Shown here one piece after another: positions 1 to 64,000 of a stretch of DNA of 64,000 nt. The translations under genes and the position numbers were made by a program. The DNA is from Petrosia ficiformis (Eukaryota; Porifera; Demospongiae; Haplosclerida; Petrosiidae): the NCBI GenBank assembly GCA_947044365.1, contig OX345652.1, positions 3,158,374 through 3,222,373 of the forward strand, given 5' to 3'. Every line of letters starts with the position of its first letter. The stretch's first letter is position 1. The notes under the pieces were generated by a model that saw only the letters and a list, made by a program, of their open reading frames with translations, searched no databases and was not told the DNA's origin.

Positions 1-64
1 CATACATACATACATACATTGGCGGACAGACAGAAACATACACTGTACACACACTGACACAGAC
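1..64. repeat. CATA microsatellite at the left edge
   Basis: Five catacata units, then acagacagaaacatac. Confidence 0.8.
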
Positions 65-70
65 ACACAC

Positions 71-54265
<54,195 letters not shown>

Positions 54266-54542
54266 TTTCCCACATGTATATACCTATGAAAAGAATAAAC
54301 AATATGGTCACGTGGTCAACATATTTATATACCAAAAAAAATATAAGTAGTTAAGTTACTTATAATACAACTCACCTTACTTACATGGAGTTCAGGCAGC
54401 AGGTAAAGTGTGTACTTGAGCTACAATAAACTATACAAGCACACAAATTGCCACAAAATGGCGCAAAATAATTATAAATAAGAGGGGGTGTGTCACAAGA
54501 CCACACCCACAAAAATTATTAGTACATGAGACTCATCTTATA
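54266..54542. promoter_or_regulatory. Head-to-head promoter region between NUP54 and MMTAG2
   Basis: The two start codons face away from each other and are 277 bp apart. The interval holds no repeat array, unlike almost all flanking DNA. It contains a candidate non-coding NUP54 5' exon with a GTAAGT/GTGAGT donor (minus strand, about 54371-54385). It also has an ATGGCG core in the context CACAAAATGGCGCAAAA near 54453-54469, which resembles YY1-type initiators. Promoter function is inferred from layout only. Confidence 0.5.
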
Positions 54543-57500
54543 ATGTCCATTCATGAGCCATCGAGAGGAGGAAATAGAGGAGGCAAAGATAACTTTACAT
54601 GGGATGGAGTCAAGGTTGACAAACATAGAGAAAATTATTTGGGTATGTAAGATCATGAAATGTTAGATTAAATGATTTATTATGTTTTGTTTTAGCACAT
54701 TCACTAATGGCTCCGGTTGGTCGATGGCAGAAAGGACGAGACTTGTCTTGGTTAGCTGCATAAGTATATAATTATATATGTCTACATCAGGGCATAAATG
54801 AAGGTGATTTTTACACCTTCGAAGGTTTGTTTCAACTAGAACAAGACGGTTCACGAAGGTGTAACACTATGAATGTGTTAACTTTGTACCTATACAAGTG
54901 TTTATCTAATGGGAGACCTCTTAATTCAGAAGATGGCAGATGAGATTCAGTACATTCTGGTTTTGAAAGTCCACACTCTCGTCCATGGTCTCTTCACTCT
55001 CAGCCATTATCAATCTCCACGTGACAAATGTAATAATTAATTAAGAGTTATAAATAATTATTGCAGCAAATAATTAACCACGTGTTAATTGCGAACCTTT
55101 GTGGAATGGATTCTACCTTCGAAGGTAAGGAATTATAACGAACCTTCAAATGTTACCACCTTTGTTTATGCCCTGGTCTACATGTATGCTGACCCAAAGA
55201 TTAATGCAGGGGCACAGCTGGTGAACTACTAGCCATTAGGGACAGTATGTTAGCCTCATGAATATCATTAACAACCCAGGAAGTGATTACTGTGCCTAAT
55301 GCCTAGTGGTAGTCTGGGATTCTCATCCCTTGATATTTAGTGCTTGAAGCATGCATGTAGTGCAATACAATTTGTCAAGTTAGATAATGACAGATTATAT
55401 TTAAGAGAGTTTCCCCCTAACAGAAATCTAAAGAAAATGTTTCATAACTTTATTAAAAGTGGTAATATTTTATATTGACATTTTCATTATAATTATCCTT
55501 CCTATTTCAATCCATTGCTTCATTATTGAGTTGCAGTATAACCTTACATGTATGTAGGGATGGGCGATTATGAAAATATGAGTCAATGATTATTGTCTGT
55601 GCAAGTATCACAATTATCACGATTATTGGCTACCTTACATATGTATGTAGATTTCATTCAACAATCAAATTGATACCTTTTATTTGTTGAGTAAACAGTG
55701 TTGAAAAACTGGTTTAGATGTGATAGTACTGAAAACCTGAAGTCATTTTTGTGACCACAATATGGCAATATTTAGACGATATGATTATCACAGGAAAATC
55801 ACGATTATCACGATAATCAAAATATTGTCCATTCCTAACCTTATGACTATACAATGTATATAACATATAAAGTCATCAAAAAGTAATTTTGAGGTCATCA
55901 TGAATGTGAATAGATTTTAGTTTGCTTGGCATATTGTAGTTAACATAATTTTTATAGTTTTTGATAGTTTATGATCAGAAGATGGTTATGTTATTTATGT
56001 ATTGATCTATTATATACAATGTAGGTATACTAAAGGGTCAAAAGTCACGGGACAGAAAGAACTACTCAAAAAGGCATAGAATACTGTTTTTTATGTCATT
56101 TTGTTAGTGTATGTTTAATTTTAGGAAATGGCTGCCATCAAACTAGCAGAGGAAGAAGCAATGGCCAGAGCGTTGTAAGACTGTCTGTCATTAATGTTTA
56201 GCACAATCACATGGATGGATTGATGGATGGATGGATGGATGGATGGATGGATGGATGGATTGATGGATGGATGGATGGATGGATGGATGGATTGATGGAT
56301 GGATGGATGGATGGATGGATTGATGGATGGATGGATGGATGGATGGATGGATGGATGGATGGATGGATGGATGGATGAGTGTTGTCGATGGATGTATAAT
56401 GGAAAAAATGATTGTTTATTCTTGTATCTAGTGCTATATTTTAAAAACTGTGTTTTACAAAATATTGGGCTATCTGTAATCCAGTTATTCTAAATGGAAG
56501 TACATGTACATGTACTATACACTAATGAATTATAATACAGTGATTATTATAAATGTATTTTTATTTCAGGGGTCTAAAAACAGCACCCTCCATTAAACCA
56601 TCAGGAAATCTGACAAAAGAAGAAATTGCTGAAGTCTGTAAGAGACGGATGGATGATGATGAAACTGAGAGTGTACCACAAGAAAGAATGAAAGGTGTAG
56701 GATTTAAAAGGTCAATATGTTAAATTTTTTAGCATGTATTCTTATCTTATATGGGCTGTTTTGTCATAGAAGAAGTAAAGAAATAATATTTGTTTATATA
56801 GTCTCATATGGTGTAAGATGTATGTTTGGTGTATATGTACTCAATGTTTCCCCCAGGATAAATATTAAGTGTGGGGAGTGTATCAGTGGTACATGACATT
56901 CGTTCAGTATTATAAAACAGTGTTTTTCAGCATAAACTTCAAAACTAAAGGGTAGGTAAGCACCATGGTACCACATTTTGAGGGAAACACTGAGTATTAT
57001 TAGGATTGTATGTTGATTGGTATCAACTTACACTACATGCACGCTTGAAGCACTAAATTTAGGGAGGGCTCCAAGGGACTTCTGCATTAATCCTTGTTTA
57101 GTATGTTTTTAGTTAACTATAATGATAACCCTTTTAAGGCACTGTGAGTTTATGTAACTATAACTAAATTACGGGTCTACTGTAACAATTATAACTACCA
57201 AAATGAAAAATCGCCGGTAAGGAGTACTTTTAGTTGGTTAACTAAAACTGCAACCCTTTTAGTAACTCAGTATCTATCATTTAGTTAATCAACTAACTAA
57301 ACTTTCATGAACCTGTCATACTATAACTAAAAGTAGTATGACTGTCAATTTGTCATCATTAGTGCAGCAAAAAATGTAGTTGATCATTCCAAACTAAAGT
57401 TGTGGTCATTTGTATGACATTAAAGTGAATCTGAAAGACTTTTACATTATTTCTGTTTAGTTTTTGTATCATTATTTTCTGACACAGTCGGAGAAGTGAC

Positions 57501-58255
57501 ACAACAAATGTCATAACCTCAACATCCAAAGATGGAGTAACTACATTTGAGGTAGCATAAGTTGCTGTTTATACGTTTTTCAGTAAGTCAAGTTTGTTTT
57601 GTCATTTCTTCCTATTAGCATGACCCTTCACTGTCTGCTAAAACAGATCGGCTTGTTCTCCAAGCAGGACCTAGGAAGAGGCTTTCATCATCTGTTTCCT
57701 CTGATCAGCAGACACTCACATCTCCTACAAAGCCAACAGCTAGTCCATTACAACACGAGAGTGAATCGAGATCATCTAAAAAGAAGAAAGACAAAAAGAA
57801 GTTAGTACAAATGTATTTCATGTTTTGTGCTACTTACATACATATTTTCTTTCAGGAAGAAACAAAAGAAAGGCAAAGAGAAAAGGAAACACAAAGAAAG
57901 AGAGAGTGAAAGTGGCAGTATAGACTCTTCTGAAGAAAAATGGTTGGAAAGGAAGGAAATTAAAAGAAACAGGGACAGAAAGAAATCTAGAAAACGTAGA
58001 CAAGAGAAAAGACATGATAGTTTCAGTGATAGTGAAACTTCTTCAGAAGATGAGGAGGAAGATAGGAGACGTGGAAGACATGATAAGAGAAGACAAGATG
58101 ATAGAAATAAGAGATATGAAAACAAAGATGACTACAGAGAAAGGAGAAATGAGGAGAGATACGATTATAAAAGGAGAAATTATGAACATGACAGAGACAA
58201 GGACTCTGATTCCTTTAAGAGGAAGAGGAGAAGGCATGACAGTGATAGTCAGTGA
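54543..58255 (+). CDS. MMTAG2: MMTAG2 (C1orf35) homologue, lysine/arginine-rich nuclear protein, 7 exons
   Basis: Exons: 54543-54642, 54696-about 54762, 56125-56174, 56570-56710, 57488-57551, 57619-57800, 57856-58255. The N-terminus [18 protein letters not shown] is followed by [20 protein letters not shown] and QKGRDLSW. This is the diagnostic MMtag block (vertebrate SSRGGVRGG ... [24 protein letters not shown]). Next come an [17 protein letters not shown] helix and [13 protein letters not shown]. The C-terminal half is a low-complexity basic tail rich in K, R, E, D and S, as in the family. About 330 residues against 263 in human. Exon 2 has a problem: no GT donor in phase 0 precedes the in-frame TAA at 54760-54762, so its exact end is unresolved. 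A poly(A) signal AATAAA is at 58284. The molecular role of the family is poorly known. Confidence 0.88.
54788..55176. mobile_element. hAT-like MITE (CAGGGCATAAA ends) in MMTAG2 intron 2
   Basis: Ends CAGGGCATAAATGAAGGTG and, inverted, CAGGGCATAAACAAAGGTGG. Both sides have identical gtctacat (54780-54787, 55177-55184). Subterminal cttcgaagg palindromes occur near each end. It lies directly after the problematic exon 2 of MMTAG2. Confidence 0.88.
55425..55922. mobile_element. GGTCATTCAC-type MITE interrupted by a hAT MITE
   Basis: The outer copy is recognised by its internal block (ttcataactttattaaaagtgg, then atccttcctatttcaatccattgcttcattattgag) and its right end, tttgaggtcatcatgaatgtgaatagatttta. 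It is split by the element at 55555-55837. Confidence 0.75.
55555..55837. mobile_element. hAT MITE (TAGGGATGGGCGAT end), probable relative of the autonomous hAT at 51503
   Basis: Left end TAGGGATGGGCGATTATGA closely matches TAGTGATGGGCGATAC of the autonomous element. The right end, inverted, is TAGGAATGGACAATATT. The right flank is accttatg; the left flank is accttacatgtatg, which is the same 8 bp with six extra bases (acatgt type). Confidence 0.75.
56208..56382. repeat. (GGAT)n microsatellite in an MMTAG2 intron
   Basis: ggatggatggat with attg interruptions every 36-48 bp. It starts 34 bp after the exon 3 donor. Confidence 0.97.
57098..57370. mobile_element. MITE-D copy in an MMTAG2 intron
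   Basis: tatgtttttagttaactata, aattacgggtctactgtaac, caacccttttagtaactcag and acctgtcatactataactaa follow the family order. Confidence 0.65.
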
Positions 58256-58283
58256 CACTGATCTTGTCAAGAGCTGAAGTTAA

Positions 58284-58289
58284 AATAAA
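58284..58289 (+). terminator. MMTAG2 poly(A) signal
   Basis: AATAAA 28 bp after the stop codon at 58253-58255. Confidence 0.6.
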
Positions 58290-58391
58290 ACATAATTTTT
58301 TCTCAATTTTTAATTAACTTTTTTTTAAAACTTTGACACGCCCAAAATATTGTTTACAGTGAGCCCCACCTTTTAAATATTGCAGCTAGCT

Positions 58392-60520
58392 ATGGATGGA
58401 GATAAAGACAGATATGTTGGTATGCGTGATTTATCCAATCCTGATGAAATAGAAGAGAAGGATATTGTTGGACAAGATGGAAGTATAATAGGAGTGAAAA
58501 ACAGAGTCAAAGCAGGAACTGCAAACTTTGAGAATATTGAAGCTCTAAAAAGAGTATGTAGATGTCATATATACCACTGTTTAAGCTATAGATCATATAT
58601 CGGAGTTGCTTGTTAAAAAAACTAGATTGAACTTTACTTCGCACATTGCAGGCCATTGTTGTATGTGTTGGAATGATGTTATGTGTCATATTATAGAGAC
58701 ATCTGCACTATAATATATACATATATATATATACATACTATATCATGACACCACTAGCTGCTTAAGACATTGATCATACTTAAGGAATGCAAATGTTAAC
58801 TGTAAAGTTGTATGTTAAAACTTGCTAATTGATTACACTTATTGCAGCAACCTATAATATTTAAGTAACTTGTAAACTCCTTGTGATCTTAGGTATTGTT
58901 GTGCTTTAGTACAGGGCCTAATGGTACAATTTGTATATTTTATGATTTGCGATCATATCACATATTGTTGAATTCAGCAAGTTATAACAAGTGGAATGGT
59001 CTTTGTTGCGTGTCAATACGATGACGTATAAGAAAGTTAACATTCACAATTCTTGCACATTAATAGACTATAGTACTTTGTACTGTGGAGTGATGTTGTA
59101 TGTCATTACAGTGGTACCTACACCACATACTAATTATCATAATTATACAGTTACAAATGCTTGTCCTTTGCAGAAACGAACTGAAGAGAAAATGATTGTT
59201 ATTTACACAACAAGCTTCCGAGGAGTTCGAACAACGTTTGAAGATTGCAAGTATCTGATCAGTCTATTCTACAACCTCAGAGTTAAAATAGAAGAAAGAG
59301 ATGTATACATAAATCAACAATACTTTCGAGAACTTGAGGAGCGCTTAGAGGGAAAAGTGACCGTACCTCAAGTATTCATTAGCGGACAGCATATAGGGGT
59401 ATTAACATTATTGAGTTACAGTGAATGAACATTCAAGCCCTTCTGTTTGTGTTTTTTTGATACCCCAAACATTAAGAGAGTTTTATGTTATTGTAAAGGT
59501 CATTCACATTCACCATGACATCAGAAATTATAACTTCAGTTTGAAAAGCCAACTATATTTTTACCTGTCCAATTTTATATAATTGTCCTTCCCACTCTTT
59601 TGTGTGTATTGCTTCATTATTGAGTTACAGTATAATCATGTATTATAACATTAAACTATACACTATATTACATATAAAGTCCTAATTTTGTGGACATCGT
59701 GAATGTGAACAGACTATAGCTGTAATATGCCTCTAAGATATTTGGAGATTTTAAGATTATATTTCCAGTTAGCTAGCTTTTGTTTATGAATTATTATAGT
59801 AAATTATGTATTTATATACATGCACTGCATATATAAATTCATCTGTTTGTTCTCAGGGAAAAGAGAGAGTAGAAGAGTTGAATGAACTTGGAGAGCTTCG
59901 TAAACTTTTATCTGATTTTCCAGTGAGCAAACCATTATGAATTATTAAGTATTGATAATAGCAAAATTATAAGTATATACCAGCTATGGGAAGTGGTAAA
60001 CATTCATAAATGAATGACATAAATGTGAGAATTCTTAACTTCATGTGAAAAAGTCAGTGAACTTGAAAATCCCACTCATTGACAAACTAGGTCAGTATGG
60101 TTCCATAAAAGTGTGAATGCATGAACGAACTGTGTTAGAACTGAACTGAATCACTCTAAATTGGCACACCTTGAGTAGACTAAATGTACCATTTTGGTAT
60201 ACCTACTCAATGTGCACCATCTGGAACTATCCTAAATCATACCAAACTGAATTTAATCATTATGTTTGGTAATTGTGAGGTCTGGTTTAGCACAGTTCCA
60301 GATGCTTGTATAATATAGATATAACTTTTTAATTTTATTTCAGAAAACTGATTCTGCTAAGAAATGTGATAATTGTGGTGGATATGAGTTCATACCTTGT
60401 CTTAAGTGTGGTGGCAGTAAAAACAGCGTGGCCAATAACTTCACTTCTGAATTTAGGGCTTTGAGATGCACCTCTTGTAACGAAAATGGTTTGCAGCCAT
60501 GTCCACAGTGTAACAGTTAA
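58392..60520 (+). CDS. GRXCR1: GRXCR1-like glutaredoxin domain-containing cysteine-rich protein, 4 exons
   Basis: Exons 58392-58553, 59174-59398, 59857-59922 and 60344-60520 join in phase 0 and give 209 residues. After a 54-residue acidic N-terminus comes a glutaredoxin fold (about 60-150) with MIVIYTTSFRGVRTTFEDCK, VPQVFISGQHIGG and an ELNELGELRKLL helix. The usual CxxC active site is replaced by SFRG, as in the GRXCR branch. The C-terminus has four CxxC pairs (CDNC, CLKC, CTSC, CPQC) with the GRXCR1 hallmark SCNENGLQ, likely a zinc-binding knuckle. In vertebrates GRXCR1 acts in actin bundles of hair-cell stereocilia. The start ATG at 58392 is preceded by tgcag, so a short 5' exon or trans-splice acceptor is possible. 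The gene begins only 136 bp after the MMTAG2 stop. Confidence 0.88.
58554..59173 (+). other. GRXCR1 intron 1
   Basis: GT-AG intron (gtatgt ... tttgcag). The tail 58991-59173 happens to stay open into exon 2, making a longer artefactual frame that starts at 58991. Confidence 0.7.
59496..59717. mobile_element. MITE-B copy in a GRXCR1 intron
   Basis: aaaggtcattcacattcacc to ggacatcgtgaatgtgaaca. It lies between the exons ending at 59398 and starting at 59857. Confidence 0.8.
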
Positions 60521-63248
60521 AGTTTTAACTAAAATCATTATATCTTTTATCCCAGTTCCTTTTTTTCTCTCTTGAGTGATTATTGTGTCTTTAAATATAA
60601 CTATGGGACATGAATTCCAAATAATATTTTGTCACATTTTTTCATCTGGGTCTGGGGTACTAATATATGATGGCTTTTGTGGGGTAAATGACTCATTATA
60701 CAAATATATCATATCTAGCATTTTTTTAATATGACAATAATGACAACTTTTAGTTATACATATAGTTGAACAATTTTCTCTAAATTTTAGTCATAGCTAT
60801 AGTTAAGATTTGGTAACCATTCTGGTGGTAATCGTTCTGGTGATCAATTTGACGATTGTTCTGGTAACCGATTTAGTAATCGTTCTGCTGATTGATTTGG
60901 TATCCGTTTTAGTAACCTCAACTACACATTATTTATTATACTAAAAGAAAAAGTGATAATTCTAAAATATTTTCAAGAAATAAATACAATGATAATCAAA
61001 TTTTGATAATATTTTTAATGAAATATAATTGAAGAAATTAATTAATTCATAAAAAAATTAAAAGGTTATAGAAAAAAACATTAACATTACAGTCATTGGC
61101 ATTGAAAAAAGATAAAATATTAAGAAAATAGACTACTATACTTAATGTCAAGCATAATATTAATCATAGGCTTTCTACTATAATAGACTAAATTTAATTT
61201 TTATTTTTATGAATCAAAATTATATTATTACTACTAACAATTCCTTAGAAATTGATAATAATTTATTATTTTATATAAAGAATACAATTCAAAATACAAG
61301 AACAACATTTCAAAGAATTATTTAACAAAAAATACAATTGAAATACACAAAAAAAAAAACCCAGTATATTTCAAAGAAGTAACGGCCATTAAGATGAGCA
61401 GTGAATGAAGATGAGTCCCTGCAGAAGAGAAATTCCAATGAAGAGGAGTCCTTGCAGAAGAGGAGCACATGAAAATGAGTCAGTCTAGGTGAAGCTGCAT
61501 TGCTTGCAGGTAGAGGGATGGCTGGATAAACCCCCAAATGGAGCTGGTCCTAGGATGAAGTTGACTGGAACTGGATGAGGTAGGTAGACTGGAACTGAAA
61601 CACTAGATGAGGTAGACCGGATGTACTAGAACTGCCCCACACAGGGCTGGATCTAATGACTCGAAGAGACCTCTAGCATCCCCAACCTGGGCATCGGTAT
61701 ACTCATTTGTCCTGCACGCTCCTAGCAACCAGGATTGACCATGCTACCCCGGAAAAAAAAGAGAAAAGGGTGACGTGGCCAACACTGGCTGTTAGGAGTG
61801 ATTAGAACAAATGAGCATCCAAATTCCAAGAAGAGAACACCAAAAGCAACCTCGAAATCATCAGAAACAGACCTGTGCAGGAAGGAAAAATAGTAAATAC
61901 ACTGTTCATAATAAAAGTAATATTTAAGAAGAAAGAATAGAATAGAAAAGAGTATGGAGACATAACTTACCTTCTATTGAAGTAAAAATGCAATGAGGTA
62001 GAGAGTGGATAGATGGATAGGTAGGTAGTAAGTAAAGTTTTCTAGGAGAGAGAAGAAACAATATGCAAATTAACTAGACCAATAGAATAAGTTATGCATG
62101 AATACATGGGGCATGGATGGCATCAATGCACATAGAAGAACGAGAATTACCTGCTGATAGAATAATAATAACAATGCTATTCTTTTTTACTTCTGTATAA
62201 CATACAAAAACTGAACAAAATATTGTTGAATGTTTTGACTTCGGTTTTTACGAAAGCATTCTTCGCCGAAGGATGCATGCATGGTAGCAATGATGATAAT
62301 TTTGTTTTAAGTACTAATAGAAAACAGCTAATTAGAAAACAAATTATATCGAAAATATATAGTATATTCAATTAAATTATACAAAAACGTTGTAATAAAG
62401 AAATTAGAAAAAGAAATTTTAAAAATATATTAAAAAACATCATCTTGAATTTGTCCACTTTGGTGTTCCAGTTTAAATGTTTAATTATTACAATAGACAT
62501 GTAATATAGCTATAATTTAGTAAACAAAAAGTCATAATGTCTTACTAAAAGGGATTTTAGTTATAGTTATAGTTAGCTAAACAATATCCTATTTCAGTGA
62601 TACCAATTAAGCACTTAGCTTTTGCTTATTTGTCAAAAGTCAATATGGAAACTGTATAATTATTATAATTATATATAATAGTTTCTGTCTTAATTTGAGG
62701 AAGGATACTCCACAGTCAATTAGATTAACCATACTGAACTATTTCCTACAATTGATCAGATAGTTGCAGATGACAACCTAATATACCATGAATAAACAGC
62801 ATCAAAATTTGCATCAAAATTTAGCAAATTGCAAAAATATTTATAGCTCAGTTGTTTCCCCTTTCACCGAAATTTCAGTAAGAATCAATATTAACCTATA
62901 TAGACCTGATTTCTATGTCATCTTTAATTGTTGTATCTTCTCATGCATCATACTTTGTCCTCAATAGTGAATTTGAATGATGCTAAAGGAACAATATATG
63001 TTAAAACAGAAATAAAACCAACTTGATAAAGATAATGCAAAAGAATAATCAATTAACTTTAGGAATAACTAATAGTCTTAAAATATCTATTTTTAAGGAA
63101 AGGAAGACCAGCAAATGAAACACACAAGTATATTCATAAGTATTCAAATAATTACATATGTAACATATATATCTAATCATCTAACACACACGTTTATGTA
63201 TTTATGCTTTAAGACGAATGAATGACCTACAGAAGATCATAACTGTTT
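60521..63248. other. AT-rich intergenic region between GRXCR1 and the membrane-protein gene
   Basis: Short tandem units tggtaatcgttctggtgatc at 60820-60905. A less AT-rich block at 61370-61880 has diverged purine-rich repeats (gatgagtccctgcagaagag, gaggagtccttgcagaagag). It also contains an imperfect inverted repeat (actcatttgtcctgcacgct/gagtgattagaacaaatgag). A MITE-D end lies at 62480-62590. No coding exon recognised. Confidence 0.5.
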
Positions 63249-64000
63249 TCAGAATTCACTACCAAGTAATGGCTCTCTAAATTCATCGTCAGTGTATGAT
63301 GACAAAAGTGCGGGAATAATTTTTCGATTTTGGGTTTTACGTTTCTCTATCTTTTGAAAACAAATTTTCATCACCCTTTCACATGTCTCTAGCTTGCCAG
63401 TCACCCAGAGTACATGGTAAACCAGTATACCAAGAAAAATAATAAAAAGAAATAAAGTCATGGTAACAATTATGACCATTGTTTTCCAAATGAGTTCTGT
63501 TGTGTTATAATACCACGTTGTTCCAAAGACACAAGCAAAATTGACTAATATGATAAGATCAAGAATATTGATTGCCTTACTTTTGAATGGTTTGGCATAT
63601 GCTTGACCTGTGATATAAATCATAAGCACTGGAATTCCAATTACATATCCTGTTAGAAAATCTCTAGCTCTGAAGTTCACATATAAGATAATTGCTATCA
63701 CTACTAGCATCAAACGTAAAGTGAACCAGTACTGTTTATTATCCTTATAAGGAGCGTGAATTGATTCGTGAATTGGTCGAAGATATTTCCTTATGTACTT
63801 TACTTTCATTAGTGTATTACCTCCTATCAGCACAATGACATAAGGTATAATTACTAGTCCAACAGGCAATAGTGTGATTGTCATAAGAATGATGTGTTCT
63901 CGACTACCATAAAATACTGTACCATCATTGTACCACACTTTGAGAGGCACAACACTGGTATTGACGTACACTTTGTTGGATATGAAAACATCTACACTAG
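63249..64000 (-). CDS. Multi-pass membrane protein, C-terminal part (5' end outside the window)
   Basis: The frame is open from the right edge to TGA at 63249-63251, giving at least 250 residues. Hydrophobic segments: IILMTITLLPVGLVIIPYV, FTLRLMLVVIAIILYVNF, the GYVIGIPVLMIYITG stretch, DLIILVNFACVFGTTWYY, and IIVTMTLFLFIIFLGILVY; so about five membrane passes with a basic cytoplasmic tail. The YKDNKQYWFTLRLMLVV motif after a basic loop recalls the TRP-like C-terminal module of large surface proteins in sponges and cnidarians, which follow long extracellular regions. The expected ectodomain would lie to the right. Ligand and function cannot be told from this piece. Confidence 0.75.
   Translation of the reverse strand, partial: SVDVFISNKVYVNTSVVPLKVWYNDGTVFYGSREHIILMTITLLPVGLVIIPYVIVLIGGNTLMKVKYIRKYLRPIHESIHAPYKDNKQYWFTLRLMLVVIAIILYVNFRARDFLTGYVIGIPVLMIYITGQAYAKPFKSKAINILDLIILVNFACVFGTTWYYNTTELIWKTMVIIVTMTLFLFIIFLGILVYHVLWVTGKLETCERVMKICFQKIEKRKTQNRKIIPALLSSYTDDEFREPLLGSEF

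Noticed and set aside
57802..58270. Ser/Leu/Phe-rich minus-strand frames
   Set aside because: Antisense of the basic tail of MMTAG2.
58991..59172. Upstream part of a 145-codon frame joined to GRXCR1 exon 2
   Set aside because: Intron sequence that is open by chance; the acceptor tttgcag at 59173 and the glutaredoxin homology set the exon start.

Overview
The window is eukaryotic, AT-rich and very repeat-dense. Animal-type gene families with GT-AG introns point to a metazoan. The gene set and a sponge/cnidarian-style multi-pass C-terminus at the right edge make a sponge (Porifera) my best guess, but this is inference and not proven by the sequence.

The main result is that bases 1-54265 are essentially one gene on the minus strand, a NUP54 (nucleoporin p54) orthologue. 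I reconstructed ten coding exons by hand (54232-54265, 48758-48952, 47476-47787, 45821-46068, 43616-43800, 39472-39574, 36075-36168, 7158-7212, 4404-4497, 71-178). All junctions are phase-compatible, giving about 476 residues. The C-terminal exons lie beyond the left edge. One intron is 28.9 kb (7213-36074). The introns are packed with dozens of tandem arrays, each with its own monomer, plus several MITE families, often nested, and one nearly intact hAT transposon. By hand tally about a third of the gene span is tandem repeat. Nearly all long open reading frames in the first 50 kb are artefacts of these arrays.

The right side is compact. A head-to-head promoter region (54266-54542) separates NUP54 from an MMTAG2 (C1orf35) homologue on the plus strand (54543-58255). 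Only 136 bp later a GRXCR1-type glutaredoxin-like cysteine-rich protein follows on the same strand (58392-60520). Next comes about 2.7 kb of AT-rich non-coding DNA. The 3' part of a multi-pass membrane protein gene on the minus strand (63249-64000) then runs off the right edge.

Mobile DNA includes a 2422-bp hAT element (51503-53924) with a perfect 8-bp target duplication and a BED-finger transposase split into three exons and broken by one frameshift. It also includes MITEs with hAT-like 8-bp duplications (families CAGAGTTTTTGATAAG, CAGGGCATAAA, CAGGGTTGG, TAGGGATGGGCGAT) and other inverted-repeat families. One of these (TAGTGTTGTTTTAGTT) appears to have seeded two satellite arrays. The palindromic hexamer ACATGT occurs throughout and seems to be inserted repeatedly, including inside a target-site duplication.
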